This document shows positions 1-8,493 of a stretch of DNA of 64,000 bases, piece by piece; positions within the stretch are counted from its first letter, which is position 1, and every line of letters starts with the position of its first letter. This DNA is from Mannheimia cairinae. GTDB lineage: Bacteria; Pseudomonadota; Gammaproteobacteria; Enterobacterales; Pasteurellaceae. The DNA is taken from positions 32,751-96,750 of the forward strand of contig NZ_JAQSJE010000005.1 in assembly GCF_028649535.1 (NCBI RefSeq), given 5' to 3'. Position numbers and translations under genes: made by a program. The notes under the pieces are model-generated. The model did not search any database, was not told the DNA's origin, and worked only from the letters and a program-made list of their open reading frames with translations.

Positions 1-474
1 TTTTTCATATGGAGAACCGAGTAATTCCGCAATTTCTTTTTCAGATTTATCTTTTAAGGTTTGGGCTAAATAGTTTGCTTGGCTTAATTGTTCTCGCCAA
101 ATTTTAAAGGTTCTACCTTCGATAAGTTGCACATTAAGTTGTACTTCTTTACCTGAGCTTAAATGTTGAAGCAAATCTTTAACTGTGTTTAAACCAGTAA
201 GAGAATAGGCTCCGGCTTTAAATTTACCCAGTTCAGGATATAAACGCATTAAATAGGGGAGGAGTTTGACATCATCGTGGGTAATAATACCTTGTTCTTC
301 CAATAAAATGGCAAGTTTTTGGCTAGATGTGCCTTTTTCTAATATAAATAATTGTTCAGGTTGATGGGTAATTGGGTGCTTAGCTAAATCAGTCAGTTTT
401 TTGTAGCCAAAAAATAAACCACCTGCAACAATAACAGCTAACAAGCCTAAAGAAATAAGTAATTTTTTTAACAT
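1..474 (-). CDS. mltG: Endolytic murein transglycosylase MltG, N-terminal part (cut by window edge)
   Basis: Reading leftward from an ATG at 472-474, 158 codons stay open to the window edge. The product starts with a short cytoplasmic stretch and one hydrophobic segment (residues 4-22, MLKKLLISLGLL then VIVAGGLFFG), then a periplasmic region with sequence like the YceG/MltG family: FILEKGTSSQKLAILL, a LysM-like part, then LGKFKAGAYSL and the LIEGRTFKIWREQL stretch. MltG cleaves nascent peptidoglycan glycan strands at the inner membrane and sets chain length. The catalytic glutamate lies in the missing C-terminal part, so activity cannot be judged. Three tRNA-Lys genes lie just upstream on the same strand, about 94 bp away. 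Identification is by memory of the E. coli family member and is fairly secure. Confidence 0.85.
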   Translation of the reverse strand, partial: MLKKLLISLGLLAVIVAGGLFFGYKKLTDLAKHPITHQPEQLFILEKGTSSQKLAILLEEQGIITHDDVKLLPYLMRLYPELGKFKAGAYSLTGLNTVKDLLQHLSSGKEVQLNVQLIEGRTFKIWREQLSQANYLAQTLKDKSEKEIAELLGSPYEK

Positions 475-567
475 AAAATAGTAAGGTAAATACGATAGAA
501 ATAGTCTGAATTCTACTATAAAGCGGTCTTTTTTTCAGAAAAATTTGCAAATAAATGGGATAAATAA

Positions 568-643
568 TGGTGGGTCATGAAGGATTCGAACCTTCGACCA
601 ACGGATTAAAAGTCCGCTGCTCTACCGACTGAGCTAATGACCC
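568..643 (-). tRNA. tRNA-Lys (anticodon TTT), copy 3 of the tandem array
   Basis: The reverse complement folds as a standard 76-nt tRNA: acceptor GGGTCAT pairing with ATGACCC, D-arm with AGCTCAGTCGGTAGAGC, anticodon loop CTTTTAA with anticodon TTT (Lys), and T-arm GGTTCGAATCC. The CCA end is encoded (568-570). It is identical to the two copies to its right and is the most promoter-distal of the three. Confidence 0.97.
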
Positions 644-665
644 AAAGAGGTGTTTTGAAAATTAA

Positions 666-741
666 TGGTGGGTCATGAAGGATTCGAACCTTCGACCAAC
701 GGATTAAAAGTCCGCTGCTCTACCGACTGAGCTAATGACCC
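666..741 (-). tRNA. tRNA-Lys (anticodon TTT), copy 2
   Basis: Identical 76-nt sequence to its neighbours, with anticodon TTT and encoded CCA (666-668). The 22-nt gap to copy 3 and the 23-nt gap to copy 1 both contain GGTGTTTTGAA, which suggests the array grew by tandem duplication of gene plus spacer. Confidence 0.97.
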
Positions 742-764
742 TAAAAGGTGTTTTGAAGATTAAA

Positions 765-840
765 TGGTGGGTCATGAAGGATTCGAACCTTCGACCAACG
801 GATTAAAAGTCCGCTGCTCTACCGACTGAGCTAATGACCC
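765..840 (-). tRNA. tRNA-Lys (anticodon TTT), copy 1 (promoter-proximal)
   Basis: Same 76-nt tRNA-Lys(TTT) sequence, encoded CCA at 765-767. It is the first of three identical genes read leftward from the promoter at 864-891. Confidence 0.97.
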
Positions 841-863
841 ATAATCTTGCGTAACGAGGGCAT

Positions 864-891
864 ATCTTACGGATTTTTAAAATTTTGGCAA
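864..891 (-). promoter_or_regulatory. Stable-RNA promoter for the tRNA-Lys array
   Basis: On the minus strand a TTGCCA -35 hexamer (886-891) and a TAAGAT -10 hexamer (864-869) are 16 bp apart. The -10 is followed by a GC-rich GCCCTCG discriminator, as expected of stringently controlled tRNA promoters, about 20 bp upstream of the first tRNA. An A/T-run-rich stretch lies just upstream of the -35. Confidence 0.6.
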
Positions 892-1068
892 GTTTTTTTT
901 ATCTAAAAAATATTGAATGTGTGGTTTGTAAACAATTTAGCCGAATTTTAGACGGTTTAGAACGATAAAACTGAAAATATAACTTGGCTTTTATTTTCGC
1001 CTACCATTTTTAGTAAAATCAGCTATAATCAAACGGTTTTATTCATCTACTAATAGAAGGAAATTAAA

Positions 1069-1596
1069 ATGGGCTTAGAATTAGTACCAGCAGGTAAAGA
1101 ATTACCAGACGATATTTATGTGATTATCGAAATTCCAGCAAACTCAGATCCAATTAAATATGAAGTGGATAAAGAAACGGGTTCATTATTTGTTGATCGT
1201 TTTATGGCGACAGCAATGTTCTATCCAGCAAACTATGGTTATGTAAACAATACATTATCATCAGATGGCGACCCAGTTGATGTATTAGTTCCAACTCCAT
1301 ACCCATTACAACCAGGTTCAGTGATTCGTTGCCGCCCAGTTGGTGTGTTAAAAATGACTGATGAAGCGGGTGGCGATGCAAAAGTGGTTGCGGTTCCGCA
1401 CACTAAATTAAGCAAAGAATACGATCACATTAAAGATGTGAACGATTTACCAGCTTTGTTAAAAGCACAAATTCAACATTTCTTTGAAAGCTATAAAGCG
1501 TTAGAAGCTGGAAAATGGGTGAAAGTTGAAGGTTGGGGCGATGTAAATGAAGCTCGTAAAGAAATTTTAGACTCATTTGAGCGTGCGAAAAAATAA
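1069..1596 (+). CDS. ppa: Inorganic pyrophosphatase (family I)
   Basis: Hydrolyses inorganic pyrophosphate to phosphate in the cytoplasm, pulling biosynthetic reactions forward. The 175-residue product has the normal length for the soluble bacterial family I enzyme. The signature DGDPVDVLV (around residues 66-74) supplies the metal-binding aspartates; [12 protein letters not shown] and the [14 protein letters not shown] stretch are also typical. The start is supported by AGAAGGAAATTAAA just before the ATG, and a TATAAT -10 lies at 1024-1029. A hairpin terminator follows at 1606-1635, so it is probably a single-gene transcript or reads weakly into the protease gene downstream. Confidence 0.97.
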   Translation: MGLELVPAGKELPDDIYVIIEIPANSDPIKYEVDKETGSLFVDRFMATAMFYPANYGYVNNTLSSDGDPVDVLVPTPYPLQPGSVIRCRPVGVLKMTDEAGGDAKVVAVPHTKLSKEYDHIKDVNDLPALLKAQIQHFFESYKALEAGKWVKVEGWGDVNEARKEILDSFERAKK

Positions 1597-1605
1597 TTTT
1601 CATCG

Positions 1606-1635
1606 AAATGCCAAACACTTCTGTTTGGCATTTTT
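1606..1635 (+). terminator. Rho-independent terminator after ppa
   Basis: An 11-bp perfect stem (AAATGCCAAAC at 1606-1616 with GTTTGGCATTT at 1623-1633) is followed by Ts. It lies 10 bases after the ppa stop codon. Confidence 0.85.
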
Positions 1636-1648
1636 ATAGGATATAAAA

Positions 1649-2404
1649 ATGAAATTTATCAAAAAATTAGGCTATTCTCTTTTTTTAGCCACAATGATTA
1701 CCGCTTGTGCAACAACAGAAAGTATTAATCAAGAAGCTGCATTAAGTTATGCTCAAGTAAAAACACAGGCACGTCAGCAAAATGCGATTGATACCTCATC
1801 TCCAACCGCAAAGCGTATTCATACCGTTTTTAATAAAATGAAGCCTTATGCAGAAAAAGAGAACAAAACAGGTGTGCCTTTTCAGTGGGAAATAACAGTA
1901 TTAAAGTCAGATGAATTAAATGCTTGGGCAATGCCGGGCGGGAAAATGGCATTTTATACGGGGTTAGTTGATAGACTAAAACTCTCTAATGATGAAATTG
2001 CTGTGGTAATGGGGCACGAAATGGCTCACGCATTAAAAGAGCACGGAAAATCAGATCGTACAGTAAGCACTATTACCGGTTTAGTTGGTGTAATTGCAGA
2101 TATTGCAGTAAGCCAAACAACAGGTGTTAGTACGGAAGGCTTGTTGAGTACAGGTGTTGATTTGATTGCGACTAAGCCATTCTCTCGTAGCCAAGAAACC
2201 GAAGCAGATGAAATTGGTATAATGTTAATGGCGAAAGCAGGTTATAATCCTTCTGCCGCACCAAATGTTTGGGTAAAAATGAGCCAAGCTAATGGTAGTT
2301 CGGGGTTATCTATTTTCTCAACTCACCCTTCAAATGAAGAGCGTCAAAGAAATCTTGCTCGTTTAGTGCCTGAAGCAATGAAAATTTACCAAGCACGTAA
2401 ATAA
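1649..2404 (+). CDS. loiP: M48 family metalloprotease lipoprotein (LoiP/YggG-like)
   Basis: Predicted outer-membrane-anchored periplasmic zinc protease, 251 residues, close to the length of E. coli LoiP (YggG). The N-terminus is a lipoprotein signal with lipobox ITAC (Cys20). The zinc motif HEMAH is at residues 123-127, and the third zinc ligand is probably the Glu in ETEADEIG (around residue 188). A conserved STHPSNEER motif lies near the C-terminus. LoiP-type proteases degrade or mature envelope proteins under stress; a specific substrate cannot be read from sequence. It follows ppa by 52 bp across a terminator and converges on trpS with a shared hairpin. The family is secure; the symbol is by similarity. 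Confidence 0.85.
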   Translation: MKFIKKLGYSLFLATMITACATTESINQEAALSYAQVKTQARQQNAIDTSSPTAKRIHTVFNKMKPYAEKENKTGVPFQWEITVLKSDELNAWAMPGGKMAFYTGLVDRLKLSNDEIAVVMGHEMAHALKEHGKSDRTVSTITGLVGVIADIAVSQTTGVSTEGLLSTGVDLIATKPFSRSQETEADEIGIMLMAKAGYNPSAAPNVWVKMSQANGSSGLSIFSTHPSNEERQRNLARLVPEAMKIYQARK

Positions 2405-2435
2405 GCAATTATTTCGTTCTAGTACAACACATAAA

Positions 2436-2466
2436 AGAGGTGCTTAAAAATAATTTAAGCACCTCT
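2436..2466. terminator. Bidirectional terminator between the M48 protease gene and trpS
   Basis: A 13-bp perfect stem (AGAGGTGCTTAAA at 2436-2448 with its complement at 2454-2466), a 5-nt loop, T-rich on the right (CATTTTTATC) and A-rich on the left. It sits between convergent stop codons. Confidence 0.85.
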
Positions 2467-2478
2467 CATTTTTATCTA

Positions 2479-3510
2479 TTAGCCACGCACAAAGCCCACT
2501 AATTCATAAACCTTATCTAAAGTCGCTTTGGCGCGAATTCGTGCTTTTTCAGCTCCTTCACGATAGATTTTTTCTAGTAATGCTTCATCTTGGCGATAGT
2601 GATGGTAACGTTCTTGCAGATTAGTTAATAATTCAGAGACTTTATCAGCCACTTCCGTTTTTAAATGGCCGTACATTTTGCCTTCAAATTCCGCTTCTAA
2701 TTCGGCAATCGTTTTGCCTGTTACCGCAGAAAGAATATCTAACAGGTTAGAAACACCAGCTTTATTTTGCACATCGTAACGCACTACAGGCGGTTCATCG
2801 CCATCGGTCATTGCACGTTTGATTTTTTTTGCGACCGCTTTTGGATCTTCTAACAACCCAATCACATTATTGCGATTATCGTCCGATTTTGACATCTTTT
2901 TCGTCGGCTCAAGCAACGACATTACTCTTGCCCCCGCTTTAGCAATGAAAACTTCAGGCACTGCAAATACTGGCTCAATCACATTGCCTTCCGCATCTTT
3001 TTTACCATATAACGCATTGAAACGGTTGGCAATATCACGGGTAATTTCTAAATGCTGTTTTTGATCATCGCCTACCGGCACTTGATTTGCTTGGTAAAGC
3101 AAAATATCCGCTGCCATTAATACTGGGTAAGTAAATAAGCCCACGTTTACATTTTCTTCATAGCGAGCAGATTTATCTTTAAACTGCGTCATACGCCCCA
3201 TTTCGCCGAAATAGGTGTAACAGTTTAGCACCCACGCTAATTGAGCGTGCTCAGGCACGTGCGATTGAATAAAAATTGTGCTTTTATTAGGATCAATTCC
3301 ACAAGCTAAGTATAAGGCTAATACATCTAAAGTCGCTTTACGTAGGCTTTCCGGATCTTGACGCACGGTAATAGCGTGTTGATCTACAATGCAATATACA
3401 CAATCGTAATCATCTTGCATTGTCACCCAGTTACGTAATGCACCCAGATAGTTACCAATAGTTAATTCGCCCGACGGCTGTACGCCACTAAATACAATAG
3501 GTTTGCTCAT
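2479..3510 (-). CDS. trpS: Tryptophanyl-tRNA synthetase
   Basis: Charges tRNA-Trp with tryptophan. This is a class I synthetase of 343 residues, normal length for bacterial TrpRS. The HIGH-like signature appears as [13 protein letters not shown] (residues 12-24) and the KMSKS loop as KKMSKSDDN (around residue 204). The N-terminus [20 protein letters not shown] fits the family start, with an AGAAAGAG-like ribosome site upstream. The gph gene lies 132 bp upstream on the same strand, an association seen in other gamma-proteobacteria, with an inverted uptake-sequence pair in the gap. Confidence 0.98.
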   Translation of the reverse strand: MSKPIVFSGVQPSGELTIGNYLGALRNWVTMQDDYDCVYCIVDQHAITVRQDPESLRKATLDVLALYLACGIDPNKSTIFIQSHVPEHAQLAWVLNCYTYFGEMGRMTQFKDKSARYEENVNVGLFTYPVLMAADILLYQANQVPVGDDQKQHLEITRDIANRFNALYGKKDAEGNVIEPVFAVPEVFIAKAGARVMSLLEPTKKMSKSDDNRNNVIGLLEDPKAVAKKIKRAMTDGDEPPVVRYDVQNKAGVSNLLDILSAVTGKTIAELEAEFEGKMYGHLKTEVADKVSELLTNLQERYHHYRQDEALLEKIYREGAEKARIRAKATLDKVYELVGFVRG

Positions 3511-3577
3511 TTTATAATCTCTTTCTATGCTTAAAAATATGCGGTTATCTTAACGGTTATTGAGAAGGGATAAAAGT

Positions 3578-3635
3578 ACAAGCGGTCAGATTTCTTTGGA
3601 GATTTGCAAAATTTTAAAGAAATTTAATCGCTTGT
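3578..3635. repeat. Inverted pair of DNA uptake sequences (gph-trpS gap)
   Basis: ACAAGCGGT at 3578-3586 faces ATCGCTTGT (one mismatch to the complement) at 3627-3635. The pair could form a hairpin in the gph-trpS transcript, possibly attenuating it. Confidence 0.7.
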
Positions 3636-3642
3636 CAGAGCA

Positions 3643-4308
3643 TTAACCCACAATTCCCAACACATCTTTAAACTCAGAAGTTACAAAAGTCGGATTAGCT
3701 TGTTCAATCGGTACATTGTAGTTGTAGCCGTAAGTCAAACCAACTACATCACAGCCTGCGGCTTTGGCGGCAATAACATCATTTTCTGAATCACCGACAA
3801 ATAGCAATTCTTGCGGTGTAATGCCAAATTTTTCGCAAATAAAGAACATTGGGTCTGGGTGAGGTTTGATTTTCGGCAGAGATTGCCCACCAAGCGTTTC
3901 ATCAAATAAGTGATAAATACCAAAGGCGGAAAGTACAGGTTCTACTAATTTTGTGGGTTTATTAGTAATAACAACAAGCGGGTAACCTTTGGCTTTTAAG
4001 GTTTCTAAGGTTTCTTTCACATTTGGGTAGAGTTCGCTTTCTTCACAGACATAAGTAGCGTAGTATTTATCGAAGCTTGCTCGCATTTTAACTAACTGTT
4101 CGGCATCAAAAACTTTGCCTGTGTGAGCAATGGCATTTTGAAAGAAAATATCTGCCCCTTTGCCGATCCAAGTTAGCACTTTTTGTTGTGTAACCGTTGG
4201 GAGCCCTGCCTCTAAAAACATTGAGTTAGCGGTAAGGGTTAAATCTGGTAGGGTGTTGATTAAGGTTCCGTCTAAATCAAAACCGATTACTTTATATTTT
4301 GAAGTCAT
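3643..4308 (-). CDS. gph: Phosphoglycolate phosphatase, HAD superfamily
   Basis: Dephosphorylates 2-phosphoglycolate, mainly that arising from DNA repair of 3'-phosphoglycolate ends. The 221-residue product has HAD motif I FDLDGTL with nucleophile Asp11, motif II in VVITNKPTK, and motif IV FVGDSENDVIAA. A helical cap domain sits between motifs I and II, as in the Gph/PGP type. It is the upstream partner of trpS and lies 66 bp downstream of lgt in a leftward series. Confidence 0.93.
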   Translation of the reverse strand: MTSKYKVIGFDLDGTLINTLPDLTLTANSMFLEAGLPTVTQQKVLTWIGKGADIFFQNAIAHTGKVFDAEQLVKMRASFDKYYATYVCEESELYPNVKETLETLKAKGYPLVVITNKPTKLVEPVLSAFGIYHLFDETLGGQSLPKIKPHPDPMFFICEKFGITPQELLFVGDSENDVIAAKAAGCDVVGLTYGYNYNVPIEQANPTFVTSEFKDVLGIVG

Positions 4309-4374
4309 ATTGAATCCTTTTAAAAAATGAGCGATCCGATTTGTAAAAAAATAGAAAAATCAGACCGCTTGTAA

Positions 4375-5172
4375 TTATTTTGCTTTATTAAATTTGTATG
4401 CCCAAGCCATAATCAAAATACCGCCAATAATCATAGGTAAAGAGAGTAATTGCCCTCGGGTGATAAGATCGGCTGTAGTATTTACATTGTGATCAATTTC
4501 TCGGAAATACTCAACAATAAAGCGGAATGTGCCGTAGCCAATTAAAAATAAGCCTGCAACAGAACCTGCCGGACGTGGTTTTTTGATAAACCAATTAAGA
4601 ATAAGCAGTAAAACAACCCCTTCTAAAAAAGCTTCGTAAAGCTGTGAGGGGTGGCGGGGTAGGTAGCCGCCATTAGGGAATAATACTGCCCACGGTACAT
4701 CCGTTACTCGTCCCCAAAGTTCATCGTTGATAAAGTTGCCAATTCGTCCCATTCCTAAGCCAAATGGGATAAGCGGTGCGATAAAATCAGCCGTATTCCA
4801 AAAGCTTCGTTTTTGGCGGTAAGAGACCCAAAGCATTGCCACAATAACCCCAATTAAGCCACCGTGGAATGACATTCCCCCTTCCCAAATTCGCAGTAGG
4901 TAGAGAGGATCTTGCAAAAAGCGGTCAAAACTATAGAAAAAGACGTCGCCGATTCGACCACCTAATACTACTCCCCAAAAGCCTGAATAAATTAAAGTAT
5001 CGACTTGCTCGGTTGTCCAAACACCGTTTGAGTTTTTCGCTCTTTTCATTCCGAGCCAATAAGCAAACGCAAAACCGGCTAAATACATTAAGCCGTACCA
5101 GCGAAGGGCAATCGGGCCAATTTCAAAGATAATAGGACTAATTTGTGGAAATTGAATAAATTGTTCGTTCAT
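4375..5172 (-). CDS. lgt: Prolipoprotein diacylglyceryl transferase
   Basis: Inner-membrane enzyme that transfers diacylglycerol from phosphatidylglycerol to the lipobox cysteine of prolipoproteins, the first step of lipoprotein maturation. The 265-residue product has about seven membrane segments. The conserved HGGLIG motif (around residue 103) and the Lgt signature [15 protein letters not shown] (around residues 141-155) are present, plus the C-terminal [10 protein letters not shown] stretch. The stop of the TauE/SafE gene is only 8 bp upstream, so the two are likely cotranscribed. Its substrates in this window include the lipoproteins LoiP, HbpA and PBP7. Confidence 0.98.
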   Translation of the reverse strand: MNEQFIQFPQISPIIFEIGPIALRWYGLMYLAGFAFAYWLGMKRAKNSNGVWTTEQVDTLIYSGFWGVVLGGRIGDVFFYSFDRFLQDPLYLLRIWEGGMSFHGGLIGVIVAMLWVSYRQKRSFWNTADFIAPLIPFGLGMGRIGNFINDELWGRVTDVPWAVLFPNGGYLPRHPSQLYEAFLEGVVLLLILNWFIKKPRPAGSVAGLFLIGYGTFRFIVEYFREIDHNVNTTADLITRGQLLSLPMIIGGILIMAWAYKFNKAK

Positions 5173-5180
5173 AGCTTCCT

Positions 5181-5966
5181 TTATTTTAAGAACATATTAA
5201 TTGCAATGCAGACCAGTAATACTGCAAATGCTTTTTTTAGGATAGGCACAGGTAATACATTTGCTGCATTAGCACCTAATTTGGAGGTAAAATATGAAGT
5301 AGCGGTAATACCAAATAGTGCAGGTAAATAGATATAACCTAATGAATAATCTGGCATTGGAACATCCCAACCGCTGACAATAAAGCTAATGGTGCCAGAT
5401 AAGCCAAGGAATGCACCACAAAATGAAGAAGTGCCAATCGCACGTTTCATATCTAGCCCTCTATCACTTAAAAATGGCACGATAAATGCACCGCCAGCAA
5501 TGCCTGCCATACTTGATAATGTACCGATAATTCCCCCTCCAATAAGCGTTGCTTTTACGGTAAGCGGTTTGTTTTTCGGTAATCTTTTCAATGAGAATAA
5601 CATTCTAGCTGCAAGGTAAAGCACCATTACCGCAAAGATTTTAGACATTACTTTTGCATCTAAATTACTCACGACTAAACCAGCTAAAAAGACAGAAATC
5701 ATCAAGGCTGGAATAAAATATTTACTAGTTTGTACATCTACATTGCCTAATTTGTGATGGCGTTGTGCTGATGAAAAAGCCGTAATAATAATAGTTGCAA
5801 ACGAAGTACCTAATGCTGTGGACATTAAGTATTCAGGGGGAACACCTGCCATCGGTAATAAGAATACAAGGCTTGGTACAATAATTAGCCCACCACCAAT
5901 ACCGAATAAACCCGCTAGAAAACCAACAAATACCCCTAAAAAAAGGCAACTTACTAACACAGTCAT
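5181..5966 (-). CDS. Sulfite exporter TauE/SafE family membrane protein
   Basis: Polytopic inner-membrane protein of 261 residues with about eight hydrophobic segments in two repeated halves, each with a glycine-rich loop ([15 protein letters not shown] near residue 22 and [14 protein letters not shown] near residue 154), which is the TauE/SafE duplication signature. Family members are proposed anion permeases for sulfite, sulfoacetate or related compounds; the substrate cannot be assigned. It is sandwiched between rppH (2 bp) and lgt (8 bp), an order I recall from Haemophilus. Confidence 0.85.
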   Translation of the reverse strand: MTVLVSCLFLGVFVGFLAGLFGIGGGLIIVPSLVFLLPMAGVPPEYLMSTALGTSFATIIITAFSSAQRHHKLGNVDVQTSKYFIPALMISVFLAGLVVSNLDAKVMSKIFAVMVLYLAARMLFSLKRLPKNKPLTVKATLIGGGIIGTLSSMAGIAGGAFIVPFLSDRGLDMKRAIGTSSFCGAFLGLSGTISFIVSGWDVPMPDYSLGYIYLPALFGITATSYFTSKLGANAANVLPVPILKKAFAVLLVCIAINMFLK

Positions 5967-5968
5967 TG

Positions 5969-6610
5969 TTATTTTCCTCTTTGATTATTTTGATACCAAG
6001 GACGATGATACGATTTGCGATATTCCGATTTATTTTCTTTGGAATCTTGCCCTCTTTTAGGCTTGAATCCTTGTTTTTCAGTACGCTCTAAGCGTGTTTT
6101 ATCGCTTTGTTTATCATCGGATTTTTTTTGTATGCCACTTTGTAAGACCGAAGCAAATTCTTTCATCGCCTTACGGTAAACATCACGTTTAAAGGCCACT
6201 ACTTGGCGGACAGGATACCAAAAACTGACCCATCTCCAGCCATCAAATTCAGGATTTTTGGTGATTTTGAGGTTTATCTGACTTTCATCACTGATTAATT
6301 GCAATAAAAACCAACGTTGTTTTTGTCCAATGCAGACAGGACCAGAGCCTTCAGCACGCACTAAGCGTTTTGGCAGTTTATACTTTAGCCAATATTTAGA
6401 CGCCCAAAGTAATCGCACATCTTTTTTTTGTAAGCCGACTTCTTCATAAAGCTCACGGTACATTGCTGTTTCAATGTTTTCCCCCTCGTTAATTCCACCT
6501 TGCGGAAATTGCCAAGAGTTCTGACCAAACCGTTTCGCCCACAGAACCTGTCCGTGCTTATTACAGATAACGATACCAACATTTGGGCGGTAGCCATCGA
6601 AATCGATCAC
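5969..6610 (-). CDS. rppH: RNA pyrophosphohydrolase (Nudix) with long basic C-terminal tail
   Basis: Removes pyrophosphate from 5'-triphosphate mRNA ends and so triggers RNase E-dependent decay. The start is GTG at 6608-6610, giving [12 protein letters not shown], the family N-terminus. The Nudix box runs [22 protein letters not shown], residues 38-59, with the metal-binding REL.EE core. The enzyme is 213 residues against about 176 in E. coli: residues from about 160 onward are a lysine/arginine-rich low-complexity tail ending in NNQRGK. The gene begins the rppH-TauE-lgt series and starts beside the origin-like intergenic region. Confidence 0.95.
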   Translation of the reverse strand: MIDFDGYRPNVGIVICNKHGQVLWAKRFGQNSWQFPQGGINEGENIETAMYRELYEEVGLQKKDVRLLWASKYWLKYKLPKRLVRAEGSGPVCIGQKQRWFLLQLISDESQINLKITKNPEFDGWRWVSFWYPVRQVVAFKRDVYRKAMKEFASVLQSGIQKKSDDKQSDKTRLERTEKQGFKPKRGQDSKENKSEYRKSYHRPWYQNNQRGK

Positions 6611-6735
6611 TAGACCACCTAATTTATATAAGATTTTAGAATGAAAGAGATTGTTTCATACTTTGGCAGATTGAACAACCTTAAGCAAAAGTAAAAATCA
6701 GGATATTTGCAAAAAATTTGATATTTTTAACCGCT

Positions 6736-6756
6736 TGTGGATAACACTGTGGATAA
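6736..6756 (-). promoter_or_regulatory. Two tandem perfect DnaA boxes
   Basis: TGTGGATAA occurs at 6736-6744 and again at 6748-6756, 12 bp apart in the same orientation. The first overlaps by three bases a DNA uptake word (ACCGCTTGT, 6730-6738). Confidence 0.7.
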
Positions 6757-6958
6757 GTGATAAGTTTTATTGGTATAAATTGAGGATAACCTATTTAAAG
6801 CTAGAAAAATAGAGAAGATCTTAGAATTAAAATTAGGGATCTTTTTCTTAATCAATGATCTGGATAAATATCAAGATCTCGTTGTTTTTCTCAACAAAAT
6901 AAGATGAATTTTTGAAAGGCGAAAATGTGAAAAATGGTAGCTCAATCAAACTTGCTAG

Positions 6959-6981
6959 TTATCCCCACCATTTGTGGATAA
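6959..6981. promoter_or_regulatory. Inverted DnaA box pair
   Basis: TTATCCCCA (one mismatch) at 6959-6967 faces a perfect TGTGGATAA at 6973-6981, on the far side of the GATC cluster from the tandem pair. Confidence 0.6.
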
Positions 6982-7123
6982 AGATGTGATAGTTTTTCAA
7001 AATAGGCGTGAATAACTTAAATTAATACTAAAAACAGATAAAAATAGATAATAAAATCAACATGTTAATGATTTTATCTAAATCTGTGGAAAGTAGATTA
7101 TTTTATTGATTGTTTTTTATTCA

Positions 7124-7456
7124 CTAACTATTATCTCTTCCCCAGTCATACATTCCTCTAATCATTGGCCATAATGATTTTCCTTTTTCAGTTAGGCTAT
7201 ATTCCACTTTAGGCGGAATTTGCGGATATTCTTTTCGGTGAACCAAACCATCTGCTTCCATCTCTTTTAGCGTATTACTTAGCATTCTAAATGTGATTTC
7301 ACCACCGAGTAGGCGACGTAATTCATTGTAGCGAACTATTTGGTGATGAAATAATACGTAAATAATCAATAATTTCCACTTGCCACTAATAATAGATAGT
7401 GTGTAATTAAAGAATGTTTCTTCATTATCAATCATTGTCACTTTATATTCTTTCAT
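7124..7456 (-). CDS. HxlR-family winged-helix transcriptional regulator
   Basis: A 110-residue single-domain regulator. The family core is visible as SIISGKWKLLIIYVL (residues 21-35), RYNELRRLLGGEITFRMLSNTLKEME (recognition helix region) and the wing VEYSLTEKGKSLWPMI. Most HxlR proteins carry a redox or thiol-sensing cysteine just before the first helix (C-P-V); here that position reads FFNYTLS and the whole protein lacks cysteine, so it probably senses something else. It is divergent from the sirtuin-like genes, 162 bp away, and is the likely regulator of that cluster; this is inferred from position only. Confidence 0.85.
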   Translation of the reverse strand: MKEYKVTMIDNEETFFNYTLSIISGKWKLLIIYVLFHHQIVRYNELRRLLGGEITFRMLSNTLKEMEADGLVHRKEYPQIPPKVEYSLTEKGKSLWPMIRGMYDWGRDNS

Positions 7457-7618
7457 TTTTTATCCTTATTTTTTCATCTTTTCTCTTTGATTTTATTAGT
7501 AAAATATTAATTTAACTATCATTTAAGATAGTATATATCATAATTGTGCATACTTGTTTTGATGTTTATACCCTAAATATAATACACACAATAAAGATAA
7601 ATAACTAGGGAAAAACAA

Positions 7619-8493
7619 ATGACACAAAGTTATGAAGCACAATTAAAAGAGGCATATCAACGTATTAAAGAAGCTGAAGTAGTAATTATTGGTGGAGCAA
7701 GTGGACTTTCTACTGCAAATGGACACGATTTTTATAATTTTAGTGATTATTTCAAAAAACATTTTATGGATTTTCATCATAAGTTCGGCGTAACGGGGTG
7801 TTTTCAGTCTCTTTACTACAAATACCCAAACCGTGAAAGCCGTTGGGCATATTTATCTCGCCATGCAACAGCAATGTTTGATGAGCCAGCAGGCCAGACA
7901 TATCAGAGCTTATTTAAACTGATTGGAGATAAAGAATATTTTGTCATCACCACTAACCAAGATATGCAATTTTCAAAAGTATTCGATGAAAGCAAAATTG
8001 CTTATCCACAAGGTGATGCTCATTGGTTGCAATGTAGCCGACCTTGTCATGATGAAGTGTATCCAGCAGAAGAAGCTGTACGTAAAATGGCAGCCTCTAT
8101 TCACGACTGCCAAGTTGATCCAGAAACTATCCCAACTTGCCCAAAATGTGGAGCGGATTTAGAACCTTGGATTCGTTCTTATGAGTTTTTAGAGGGGCTT
8201 ATTGGGCAGATAAATTAGGTGAATATGAAAATTTCGTTGTGAAAAATCATAATCGTAAAATTTTGTTTATCGAGATGGGGGGCGGCAGGATGACTCCGAA
8301 TATCATTAAATACCCATTTTCTAAGATGGTAAATTTATGGCCGAATGCTTCACTTATTCGTATTAACCAAAATGAAGATTTTTTCCCTGAAATGAAAGAG
8401 GGTAAAGCAACTATTTTCGAACATGATATTGCAACCACACTGTACGATTTAGTTCAATTAAAACAACAAGATCAAGAGGTAAACAATGGTTGA
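7619..8493 (+). pseudogene. Sirtuin (Sir2)-like NAD-dependent enzyme, frameshifted
   Basis: The first reading frame (7619-8218) encodes 199 residues with sirtuin-like features: NAD loop GGASGLSTANG (residues 25-35), TTNQDMQF (111-118), QGDAHWLQC, and a zinc ribbon of Cys139, Cys143, Cys174 and Cys177. The C-terminal part, containing ILFIEMGGG and the rest of the fold, continues in another frame to 8493. One extra base in the run TTTTT (8186-8190) or GGGG (8194-8197) would join them, reading ...LEGAYWADKLGEYENF... The layout resembles macrodomain-linked class M sirtuins, which act as protein ADP-ribosyltransferases. It could be a real mutation, a sequencing error, or -1 frameshifting at the G TTT TTA site. 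The 3' end overlaps the next start by 8 bp. Confidence 0.75.

Larger units (their letters stand above)
6611..7123. other. Candidate chromosomal replication origin (oriC-like intergenic region)
   Basis: This 513-bp AT-rich gap holds three perfect DnaA boxes (TTATCCACA complement at 6736-6744, 6748-6756 and 6973-6981), one single-mismatch box (TTATCCCCA, 6959-6967) and weaker copies (6781-6789, 7085-7093). Four GATC sites occur within 62 bp (6817, 6838, 6857, 6875), three as GATCT followed by T/A-rich sequence, like the 13-mers of the E. coli unwinding element. A perfect IHF consensus (AATCAACATGTTA) is at 7055-7067. It lies between the divergently arranged rppH promoter side and the 3' end of an HxlR gene. 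The usual neighbours mnmG and mioC are absent, so the assignment rests on motifs only. Confidence 0.5.
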
